Shown piece by piece: positions 38,424-47,858 of a DNA stretch of 64,000 nucleotides. The DNA is from Ficedula albicollis (lineage: Eukaryota > Chordata > Aves > Passeriformes > Muscicapidae): the NCBI RefSeq assembly GCF_000247815.1, contig NC_021674.1, positions 13,901,562-13,965,561 of the forward strand, written 5' to 3'. The notes beneath the pieces are model-generated. The model ran no database searches, was not told the origin of the DNA, and saw nothing but the letters and a program-made list of their open reading frames with translations. The position numbers and the translations under genes were made by a program. The number at the start of each line of letters is the position of its first letter. Position 1 is the stretch's first letter.

Positions 38424-38688
38424 TGACATGGATGAGGGTATTGAGTCTTTCATTAGTAAATATGCATCCATTAAGCTGGGAGCGTGTGTTGATCTGTTGG
38501 AAGGTAGGAGGACTCTGCAGAGAGACCAGGACAGGCTGGATAGATGGGCAGAGCGCAATAGGATGAGGTTTAATAAGTCCAAGTGTCAAGTCCTGCATTT
38601 TGGCCACAATAACCCCCTGCAGTGCTATAGGCTGGGGATGGTGTGGCTGGACACTGTCCAGGCAGAAAGAGACCTGGGGTACTGGTGA
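38341..38688 (+). pseudogene. CR1 reverse transcriptase fragment (motif C region, catalytic Asp pair lost)
   Basis: In a different frame from the preceding piece, this open stretch carries [15 protein letters not shown], then a mutated motif C, then [39 protein letters not shown], typical of CR1 thumb/connection sequence. Intact CR1 copies have FADDTKLGG where this one reads YASIKLGA, so both catalytic aspartates are gone. It overlaps the end of the upstream fragment because of small indels. Confidence 0.85.
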
Positions 38689-39355
38689 CAGCTGACTGAA
38701 CATGAGCCAGCAGTGTGCCCTGGTAGCCAAGAAGGCCAGTGGGCCCTGGCCTGTATCAGGAACAGTGTGGTCAGCAGGTGCAGGGAGGTCGTTCTTCCCC
38801 TTGGCACTGGTGAAGTCAGACCTCGAGTGCTGTGTCCAGTTCTGTCCCGTCAGTTTAGGAAGGACCTTGAGACGCTTGAGCACATCCAGAGGAGGCAACA
38901 AGGCTGGTGAGGGGCTTGGAACACAAACCCTGTGAGGAATGGCTGAAGGAGCCTGGAGAAAAGGAGACTCAGGAGTGACCTTAGGTCTCTCTACAACTCC
39001 CTGGCTGTCCAGGCAGAAAGAGACCTGGGGTACTGGTGACAGCTGACTGAACATGAGCCAGCAGTGTGCCCTGGTAGCCAAGAAGGCCAGTGGGCCCTGG
39101 CCTGTATCAGGAACAGTGTGGTCAGCAGGTGCAGGGAGGTCGTTCTTCCCCTTGGCACTGGTGAAGTCAGACCTCGAGTGCTGTGTCCAGTTCTGTCCCG
39201 TCAGTTTAGGAAGGACCTTGAGACGCTTGAGCACATCCAGAGGAGGCAACAAGGCTGGTGAGGGGCTTGGAACACAAACCCTGTGAGGAATGGCTGAAGG
39301 AGCCTGGAGAAAAGGAGACTCAGGAGTGACCTTAGGTCTCTCTACAACTCCCTGG
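38654..39355. repeat. 351-bp perfect tandem duplication inside the CR1 3' part
   Basis: Copy 1 is 38654-39004 and copy 2 is 39005-39355. Both begin CTGTCCAGGCAGAAAGAGAC and end CTACAACTCCCTGG. By eye they are identical along their full length. The unit is 117 codons long, so it keeps open frames on both strands, including a long antisense one. Identity implies a very recent duplication or an assembly duplication. Confidence 0.95.
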
Positions 39356-39637
39356 AAGGTGGCTGTAGGTGGGGTTGGTCTCTTTCTCCAGGCAGGACTG
39401 ACAGAACCAGAGGACACAGCCTCAAGCTGTGCCAAGGGAGATATAGGTTGGATATTAGGAAGAAGTTTTTCACGGAAACAATAATAAAGAAGGTGGTGGA
39501 GTCATCAAGCTTGGATATATTTTAAAAAAGACTGGATGTGGCACTTGGTGCCATGGTCCAGTTGAGGTGTTAGGGCATGCACTTTATGATCTTGGAGGTC
39601 TCTTCCAACCTAGTTATTCTGTAATTCTGTGATTTGT

Positions 39638-40640
39638 TAATGCTTTTTGATTATGGAAAAAAAAAAAGAAAAAAACCCAACAATTAAAAACTCCATTACA
39701 AACAAGCTAACAGCAGCTTTTAACAAGATTAAGAAATCCTTCCAAGCAATGGGAAGGATTAAATGTGAGTCAGGTTTAGCAGAATCACCCATGGCCCCCT
39801 CACCCATTTAAAATGCACATGATTTATAAGCTCTGTATGTCTGAAACAGCTATTTACAGTTTAAAAGAAAAACAAATTAACAAAACAAAGAAAAAAAAAC
39901 AAAACAAAAACACACACACAAAGAAAACCCCGAAACCACTTTCATGTAAAAATGCTTATTTCAGGTGTCTTGTAGAGAAGTGCAACTTTACTCAGTGACA
40001 GCAAAGAGTTCACAGGGCCCCCTCCTCGAGGATTAACATTTGTAGTGAGATATTTTAGTTCCATCAAAAAAATTAACAAAACAAATAGGGACTCAAAGAC
40101 AAGATTCAAAATCTATGTCTTCTGATTATATTCTTGAAGCTGTTTTCCTCCTGTTGTGCCACAAATAGTAATTTGGCAATATTTCTGGGATTTCTGTTCC
40201 AGGTGATGAAATTAGTTTAACAGTCCACAGGGGCAATTTGGATTGTGGAGTCTTCTTCTGTTTGGATTCCAGCAAAGGTGCCAAAGAAAAAAAGGAGATG
40301 AATCAGCAACTGCAAAAAAAAAATAACCATAGTTTGTAAAAAAAAAAAAAGGCATTATTTAGCCTTGGCTTCAGGTCTAAAGAGCTTTTACCTCATGAAG
40401 TAGACTATATAAAATAATAACATCTTATTTTGCCTAGGAGCAATACAAAAGCAGGAGCCCTTGGATCCATGAATGGGTGCATAAATAGTTCCATAAACAG
40501 AGTGTTTCTCCTTCAGGGACAAAAAGGGTCTGGGCTGTAGGAAGTAAAAATGCTTTGCTGTCCCTTGGTCTCACCAAGCAAAACATGAAAAACCGTGTAG
40601 CTGAGAAGGAAAAACCTTTTCCCAGCGTATTAGAAGAGCC
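39638..40640. other. Sequence between the large CR1 and the FSHR promoter
   Basis: A-rich runs at 39656-39678, 39888-39910 and 40313-40350 interrupt unique sequence. Distal FSHR regulatory sites may lie here, but none can be named with confidence. Confidence 0.55.
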
Positions 40641-40916
40641 CTGGTTAGTACAGTGGGCCCCCTGATTTCAACACCACTTGAAATACAAAATACTTGTGTC
40701 ATTAAAAATCAGCGCTGCTCCTCTCTGTCCCCACTCCAACGCCATAAGGAATTTGGGGTCATGAAGCCTTAGTGACTCTGCTGAGAAGTCATCCCCTAAG
40801 AGCCACATGGTTTGTCCCAGCGTTTTGGGCGGATCTTCCACCAGGGAGCTGGCCTGGGAGGTCTGTGCGTCCTTGCCTTTCCGATAAAGGGGCCGGGCGC
40901 AGATGTGCGGGCAGAG
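40641..40916 (+). promoter_or_regulatory. FSHR: Presumptive FSHR core promoter and 5' UTR
   Basis: This segment lies directly upstream of the FSHR start codon and is richer in G+C than its surroundings, especially from 40800. No TATA box sits at a sensible distance, in line with the TATA-less FSHR promoters known in mammals. Visible motifs are a CACATG E-box at 40804-40809, a GATAAAG site near 40882-40888 and a GGGTCA nuclear-receptor-like half site near 40755-40760. The transcription start cannot be fixed from sequence alone, so the promoter/5' UTR boundary is not defined. Confidence 0.65.
40804..40809 (+). promoter_or_regulatory. E-box (CACATG) of the FSHR promoter
   Basis: CACATG lies 108 nt upstream of the FSHR ATG. 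In mammals an E-box of the CACRTG type about 100-130 bp upstream of the start codon is a main FSHR promoter element bound by USF1/USF2. Position and sequence match that arrangement; use by USF in this species is inferred. Confidence 0.55.
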
Positions 40917-41068
40917 ATGCCTGCAGCCCTTGCCTGCCTGCTGCTGCTCCTGGCAGGCTGCCTGGGGTGCCAGCAGCATGCCTGCCGCTGCCTGGGCAGG
41001 GTCTTCGTCTGCCAGGAGAGCCAGGTGCTCCAGGTGCCCCGGGACATCCCTGCCAACACCACCGAGCT
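40917..41068 (+). CDS. FSHR: FSHR exon 1 coding part (signal peptide and N-terminal cysteine cap)
   Basis: This exon encodes the N-terminus of the follicle-stimulating hormone receptor, a gonadal G-protein-coupled receptor with a leucine-rich-repeat hormone-binding ectodomain. It holds 50 codons plus 2 nt. Residues 1-17 form a signal peptide (Met, then a Leu-rich core [10 protein letters not shown]). Cysteines at 18, 23, 25 and 32 have the C-x4-C-x-C-x6-C spacing of the FSHR N-terminal cap, followed by the FSHR-like VFVCQES and [14 protein letters not shown] at 47-49 is a potential N-glycosylation sequon. The exon ends ...GAGCT before GTAAGT, a phase-2 donor as in other glycoprotein hormone receptor LRR exons. 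LHCGR and TSHR have different cap sequences, so FSHR is preferred. The start was chosen because it begins the signal peptide; an in-frame ATG at 40812 and an out-of-frame ATG at 40903 lie upstream. Remaining exons are outside the window or not found. Confidence 0.92.
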
Positions 41069-41074
41069 GTAAGT
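41069..41074 (+). other. FSHR: FSHR exon 1 splice donor
   Basis: GTAAGT follows the CT of a split Leu codon directly and gives a phase-2 junction, the phase used through the LRR exons of glycoprotein hormone receptors. Reading on without splicing meets TAA at once, which also supports an exon end here. Confidence 0.88.
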
Positions 41075-44000
41075 ACGCGCTGCTGCTTGGCCAGCCAAAG
41101 GTCAGGCTTGCAGGGAGTCCCTTGGGGGACTCCAGGCCAGCTGTTTGCAGAGCACAGCCCTTCCTCTGATGCTCAATTACACCTTGAATCTCCTCTCCAT
41201 TTCTCTGATCGTGCTCATTGAAAGATCTCTGTTAAGAAAGGACTTTGCATGCTTTAATGCAAAGTGCAGGCTAAATTTGAAGCAAGCATCCTTGGTGCTC
41301 TGATAGTAATTTGAAGCATAAACTCTAAGCTTTCTTTACAGCTTTGCTTCAGCGTTGTTGGAACGTGCAGAGCAACTTGTCTGCCCCAAACAACTTGATG
41401 ATGACTGTTTGTTTGTACTGCAGGAGCTTTCCAGAGGTTTGCTCTTATTTGCAAAGAAGCAACTTAATGTTTTCCCTTTGAGATCTTAAAGGCATTGCAG
41501 AAAGGACTCTGATAAACATTCAGAGAGGGATCCTCCTCCACCAGAGGAGCAGTGTGGCTGTGCCTGGAGGGAGTGAACGATGTGAAGATAGAGGAGGAGT
41601 TTTGTCTATCTTAAAGCTTTTCATTATTTTTCATAAAAGTAATGTGATCAACAGTTTGTGGCAGCTGTTGTCTGTGTCAGCAGCACAGGCAAGCAAAGGA
41701 GTTTGTGCAATGGCAAGTATCTAACTGCAAGTGATTGTTTTCATTTTAATAGTTTTAAGACAAGTTTTATCATCCTTTGCCAACACCCCCACAGACATCT
41801 GGCATTGTTACAACCTAAAGCAAAACCAAAAGGAATAGTCCTGGAAAAAACCTTTGATTAACAAGTGGAGTGGCAACTTTGAAGGGAGAATATGATGAAG
41901 AATGATGAGTTACTAGTTAGAAAAATATACCCCCATCCCATTTTTATACACCACAGGATATTCATGGCTATTATGCCACAGTTTTCCTAGGGCAGAAGTT
42001 TTGTTTTGTTCAGAAGGAGGAGTTGACTCACTGACTAAGCAGACTGCAGTGAAAACTTGAGAGAAATGTCTGAATTAACCACAAAAGGTCAGTAAAAGTT
42101 TAAATCATTCTCACAACTAGAGGAAAAACTAATCCATCTGTGATTTAGGTCATCTAAATACTGAGTGAACTGTGCTCCAGGCATATACGGCTAATTTTGT
42201 TTAATTTTGCTTTGATTGTTTCTTTAGATTACACAGTTAAGGTCTGCCTTCTAGGGATTAAGCAAAAGCATTTTTAAATTATTTCTGCAAATCGCTGAAA
42301 AGCACCTGTTAGTAAAATGGGATTTGTTCTCTCCTTGTTAACTTCTCAAGAGTTTGCTGAGGATCCTAATTTGTGGGTTCTTAGCACAAGTGTTATTCTC
42401 TAAAACAGGCAGTATATAACATTAATGTGACTGAAAACAATAAACAAATCCTTTCTTCTGCCAGTGTTGTGCAAATACTGGAGCTCAACTTCACTCTCTT
42501 CTCACTTCCTCAAAATAAACCAGCTTTTGGTTTCTCAGAAGGTAATTCAGGCCCCATTCCATCAGTATAGCCCTGGGAATGACTTCAAGCATGCCATAAA
42601 AATTTGGAAACTGCCTAGAGCAGCTTTGAATATACCAAACCTTAGCATTACCAAAGCTAGATACATTAGCTGAAGTGCTATCAAGTGACAAAAATCGTAG
42701 ATTTTTAATTCAGGATCAAAGAGGAGCTCTGGAAAAGTGCTTTCCTCTGCATCTCTCCACTGAGTGCCCAGTGGGGTGATTCAGGTGACTAAAATAGATT
42801 TTACTGCTCCAGATGACACTGCAGGTGCACTGCTGGTGGCAGAAAAATCTTGCTTTATGTTTTCTCAAAAAGTGAAAAGGGTTATTAAATCAGTGCACCA
42901 ACTTAAGCACAGAAGGCCGTGGTGTCTAAGAACCCTGTACAGGACACAAGCAGAGACTTCTTGCTACATACAGCTCCTGCAAGGTACTTTTTTCACTTAA
43001 GGGCTCATTCTGGGAGTCTGGATGCTCTTTGCTTTTATTTAATATAAAGGAGAGGGTTTCTTCAGTACACTTACAGCTCTTCACCTTCCCTAATGTGACC
43101 TTCATAGTTTACCTAAGTTATCATGGAGTCCTTCCCTAGTGCCTTTAAAATGTTGAATAGCCTGCTGGTGAATGCTTTAGTGTGAGAACAGGAGCCTGCT
43201 CAGCCTCAAGCACTTCTCCCTTTGCTGCATTTTTCTATTTGGCTACAGCTGTGTCTGAAGTTGGGACACTGATATGTGGCAGCCAGCTCTGACACTTGTC
43301 AGGAAAACCTATGATAAAGGTAAAAATTGGGCCCTCACTAGCAACTCTCTCTTTGCCATAGCAGATTTTTTTAATAGTTATTTTTTAGTGTTTGAGGGCT
43401 GGTCCTGAACTCGTGCTGCCATGAGGGATTTCTTTGTGGTTGGCTTTCCAACAGAGAAAGCTTAGGTTCCAAAGAAAACATGAGCTCTGCAGTGTGGTGC
43501 CTGAGACAGGGGTTTGATCCTGGCTGGACTGGCATCTGCTTTAGCAAGGGTGTTGCTAAGGGAAGGCTGGTAGCTTCTTAGATTTTGTACTTAACCTTGT
43601 GGAAACAGAGCAGGGATCAGAATCCAAAGGCTTTCCTCTCTCCAATTTCTGCCACATCTACTTCTTCACTTACAGGCCAAAACCTCATGAGAGGATAACT
43701 ACAGCTTGGTTTGTACATTGCTTTCTGCAGATTTCCAAGCAGTCTGCAGCTGGCATGTTCTGAGTGTTTACAGGAGAGGCTGTAGTTATTAGCTGTTTTG
43801 CTTTATAATCTTTGCCTGGATAGAAGAATTTTTGGTATTTTTTTTATGGATACTAAAATTCCTGAGAGATGGCTCTGACTTACAACTTTGGAATCGATCC
43901 ACTAGAAACCAGAGGCTCACCTGTGTCAAGTATTACCAACTAATTGCCTTGGGGGAAAAGGGCAGCTAGTGACTCAGTAGCAACTGCAGAGTTTACTCCT

Positions 44001-44217
44001 TGAAGATCTATTCTAGCCTTAAAATCCAGTGTTGAGTTTTGTAATCCATCATCAGTATTCAGTAGGATTTCATTTATTCGAGGTCTTGCTTTGATATAGT
44101 AATGCAGACAAAAATAACATTCTCAGAAGGGATCCTTCTTAAGATTTAACAAACTACTTTAAGCAGAAGCATTTGAATAGCACCAAGTAACAGGATAACA
44201 GAAAATGACATCAAGTT
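41075..44217 (+). other. FSHR: FSHR intron 1, proximal part
   Basis: Non-coding sequence after the exon 1 donor. No acceptor followed by the conserved exon 2 leucine-rich repeat sequence was recognised. Confidence 0.65.
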
Positions 44218-44443
44218 GTGCCAAGGGGAGTTTAGGTTCAATATTAGGAAAAATTTATTCCCTGGAAGGGTAATCAGGCATTGGAACAGGCTGCCCAGGA
44301 AAGTGGTGGAATCCCCATCCCCATTAGTGTTGTGGATGTGACACTTGGGGACATGGTTTAGTGGTGAACAAGGTGGTGCTGGCTTCACGGCTGGACTCAA
44401 TTATCTAGGAGTTGTTTTCCAGCCATAGTGATTCCATGATTCT
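44218..44443 (+). mobile_element. CR1 LINE 3' tail in FSHR intron 1
   Basis: GTGCCAAGGGGAGTTTAGGT, TTGGAACAGGCTGCCCAGGA and a final GTGATTCCATGATTCTGGGA mark a CR1 3' end in plus orientation, including the terminal octamer. It is 5'-truncated just upstream of the 'ccaaggggagtttag' block, beyond the ORF2 stop. Confidence 0.9.
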
Positions 44444-45567
44444 GGGAGGCAGTTTAGCCATTGTCAGAGCAGTTTAGAGGTATGTTATATAGAGTGTTTT
44501 CTCCCAAGCATCTGCAAACTATAAACAGCAGGGATTTTTACTTGCTCGCTGCATAGGTGTTTTTGTACAATTGCTCAAGGATATTTACTTTAGACTATCA
44601 AGTCAAGGCTAAGTAGATGTCTGAGCACTAAAACATCAGCTGCCTAGAAATAGCAAGTCCTGTGTTATGTACTGAGTCAGATGTGCTTCCCAGGGACTGA
44701 AGCTGCAAATGATGTGAATTGTAGCTGCATCACTGTTATTGACAACTGCAATTAGGTTTTGTTTGGTTTTTTTATTCTTTCACACTTAGAGTTGAAATTA
44801 CACTGCAACCTGCAAACAGCTACACTTCTTGCTTGGGTGTTTATACTGATGGACTGACCTTACCTTAAAGGCAAGGTATGAGAGGAGAAAGTAAACTAAT
44901 GAAATGAAGACCCATGAAGCTTTGAACTCTCTGTGTTAAGGTGGTTAATCATACAGTTAATCAATAAACCTACATCTTTCAGGAATGAGAAGAGAATGTT
45001 TTCACAGCAGAGCATATGGAGAACATACTCCATGCTGACTAAAGCCTTTTAAATTATTTTAGTTTTTAATTTAAACCAACTTTGCATCTGTTAGGGTTAC
45101 ATTATTCTCTTCCTGAATTTACATTCAATTCCTACTTGAAAGAGAAAGCAACACAGTTGCTGTAAGATTGATGTCTGTGTATCCATGCAGTGGTCCAATG
45201 CTTAAGCTGGATTCTGTATTAGACATTTTAATTTGGAGGATAAAAAGAAATAGGCAGATCATAAGAGAGGAAGAGAAAGAAACAGAAGAAAATTACAGAA
45301 TGGGATAATAAACTCAGCAGGACAGATCCTTGGCTGGTATAAATGACCAAATATATATCTTTACAGGAACATTCGATTTCTAAACCTTCAGGAGCTTTTG
45401 AACACAAGGAGTTATCACACAGTGGAAGCTGCTTTGCAGTGCAGCACTCTGCTGGCTTACTCCTGATGTTATAAATAAATACTTGCACATGGCTCTTACC
45501 TTACTTACAGGGTCTGGAGCTTGATGCATGTATGAGGGAGGTATGGCCAAGTCTGAAGATATAAAGT

Positions 45568-45604
45568 TGTGTGTGTGTGTATATATATGTATGTATAAAA
45601 TATA
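45568..45604 (+). repeat. Short GT/TA alternating tract
   Basis: GTGTGTGTGTGT followed by ATATATATGTATGTATAAAATATAT-like sequence, a mixed purine-pyrimidine alternating run. Confidence 0.8.
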
Positions 45605-47803
45605 TCTTTTTAAATGAAAGTGCATCTGCTTAAAATTTAATGACTTGCTAAATCACTGAGCTTTTTGCAGGGAAACAGTAAAAGCCAAGACTTGATTTTG
45701 TTTGCATGCATCATTGGATTGGGGGGAGGGGGGTACCAAGCTGATGTCCTTCACTGGGGTCAGCTACAGAGAGATTCTTTCAAAGTATAAATGTATAAAT
45801 TCTGTTTTTTTCCATAGTCTGTTACACACACACACACAAAAACCAGCCTGTGTCACATCTGAAATGAGGTCAAATGGGCTCCTGGGCTGATGGGTTCCAT
45901 GTCCTGAAATAAACCCTCTCTGTTAGACATTTTGGATATGTTCAGTTCCTGCAAAGAACCAAAACTTGCCTACTGAATGAGATAATGATAAATATTTCTC
46001 GAAAGTGTTTGGAAGATCAAAGTAGGAATTTGTAGGAGTTGCATTTTCTTGCCTCAAATACGGTGCCTTCATCTTGTGTGTCTCCCCATTCAAGTAATGA
46101 ATATTGCTAAAAAATTGCTAAAAACCCAGGAGAGTTTGACAGTAATGCTATTCAAGAGATGGGATCTGGTAAATACCAAAGTTAGTGTTGAGGCACAGCA
46201 GGAAAGGAAATCCCTACTAAGATCTGAAATTAGTAGTTTTAAGCTAAAGTGTGGTAAAACTTGAGAAACTGGTAAGCCTAGGGAACATTGCAAAGTAGGA
46301 TGGAGGTCTATCTTTTATTTCTCCAACAAGAACATGAATCACTGAGCAGATTTGAGGAGTCATGAATTCACTGGTGTCATGCAGCAGTTAATTTCCTTTG
46401 CTCTGAGTGGTGTGTTAGGCTAAACACTTCAACAGTATGGATGATTTCCTAGCTTCATTTACTCCCCTTCCGACAGTTTCCTACAACGCATCACTTTTCA
46501 CTCCGCAGAAGTAAAACACTGTGTTTCAGACTTTGTTGCCTTCTCATGTCTAATATTAAAATGTATTAACTCCATCTCTCATCCCATGCAGGGACACTTT
46601 GGCACAGGGATTCCTATTGAGTATCACTCAAAGATGATTACTGCTAGATGGGAGAGCAGAGCATAGTCAGAGCCTCTAGGGAAATGCTTTCATGAGTTTG
46701 AGTGACATTTGAGTGCTTATGTGGTTCAGCCTCAGCTTCAATGAGCTGCCTTCCCATCCCTTACACAGGGAGCTCAGGGTATTTATGAAGAAGGGATGCA
46801 GAAAGGGAGTGTGTGTGGGTGCCATTCTGACCAGCAGGGTACAAGTTGCTGTACTGTAAGAGCTACCAAGCCAGGACAGTTCATCTGTTATCCCTGTATT
46901 TGTTCCTGCAGTTGTGCTTTCAGCTCCTCAGTCAGGTTTATAAATGGCATGTTGGGAATTTGAGTTCATAATTTTCTAGATCAGACACTTAGCAGATTCA
47001 TATCAGCATTGCAGTCTTGAAGAGTAAAGCTTATTATCTCCCTCCATATCCCAGGCCATGCAACCTAAATAAAAAATAAAATTTAAAAAAAGCTTCTTAA
47101 ATACTTGATAATCCCCAATACATTTCTGAGATGATTTCTGGAGAAGAGATCCTCAGTGAGATGTGTCTTTAAAACTGCAAATCACATTCCTCTGGAAGAG
47201 TGTCACGCATAAAATGTGTCACCTGATAAGCCAGCAGGAACAAGTCTGCTGTGCACCTCCAGGGTTTTCTTTGCAGACGCTGGAGGGTCTCATCAGGCTG
47301 ACATGTCACTGGAAACACTGCTTGTGTGAGAGTTTAACAAGGGTGACAGTGGAAGAGAGTGGATGAGGAATGCCACAAAAACAGGAAAAGAGTGGCCCAG
47401 AGGAGAGGTGCTAAGTAAGAATATACATCCCAAAGGGAGAGCTGCTCTAACTGCCAGCAGTTTGTGCGCAGGGGGGGTCCTGCAGAGCCAAGCAGAGTCA
47501 TCTGCCAAAGAAAAATAAGCAAACCTATGAGACACCCAACTGAGGAGCCAAAGAAACCCATGCAGAGTTCAACATGCCCCACTCTCTCCTCTCTTGTTGG
47601 CAGCTTAGTTCGTTCTGCTTAACTTCCCGAGTCCTTGTGCAGGCAAGTTAACAGATATTTGGGGTAGGCTCACAGTTAATTTAAATTGTCATAGCTTCAT
47701 TAACTTCAGTGGAAAGAGCTCCCTTCATTTTCACCATCTGGCAATGGGGGCCTCTCAGCCATGTGTTGTTCATTTTGGCAGCAGCTGATTGGGAATGAGA
47801 GAG

Positions 47804-47806
<3 letters not shown>

Positions 47807-47855
<49 letters not shown>
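47807..47855 (+). repeat. (GT)n microsatellite
   Basis: About 24 uninterrupted GT units, preceded by a short (GA)n run at 47797-47806. It lies in FSHR intron 1 and is likely length-polymorphic. Confidence 0.97.

Positions 47856-47858
<3 letters not shown>

Larger units (their letters stand above)
37300..39637 (+). mobile_element. CR1 LINE, 5'-truncated ORF2 with reverse transcriptase and 3' end (dead)
   Basis: This is a non-LTR retrotransposon of the CR1 family. It starts inside ORF2 after the endonuclease, continues through the linker (LLDEGGNLVTADEEKVEVL, then FFASVFSRK) and the reverse transcriptase (PIYKKGGKEDPSNYKP near 37941; HGFRRGRSG near 38092; motif A VVCLDFSEAFDTV near 38172), and ends with ATTCTGTA-ATTCTGTG near 39622-39635, the CR1 3' octamer. 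The frame breaks near 38370-38400 around motif B, and the catalytic FADD box of motif C is replaced by YAS-IKLG near 38459-38480, so the enzyme is inactive. A 21-bp duplication (38261-38302) and a 351-bp perfect tandem duplication (38654-39355) interrupt it. It lies upstream of FSHR in the same orientation. Confidence 0.93.

Noticed and set aside
38702..39286. Pairs of identical 77- and 65-codon plus-strand frames
   Set aside because: Late CR1 ORF2 sequence in wrong or broken frames, seen twice because of the duplication.
38380..39435. 351-codon minus-strand open frame, the longest non-homopolymer frame in the window
   Set aside because: It is antisense to CR1 ORF2 and owes its length to the in-frame 351-bp duplication; its protein is an internal repeat of the antisense translation.
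40641..40916. TATA box for FSHR
   Set aside because: No TATA-like element lies at a plausible distance; the mammalian promoters are also TATA-less.
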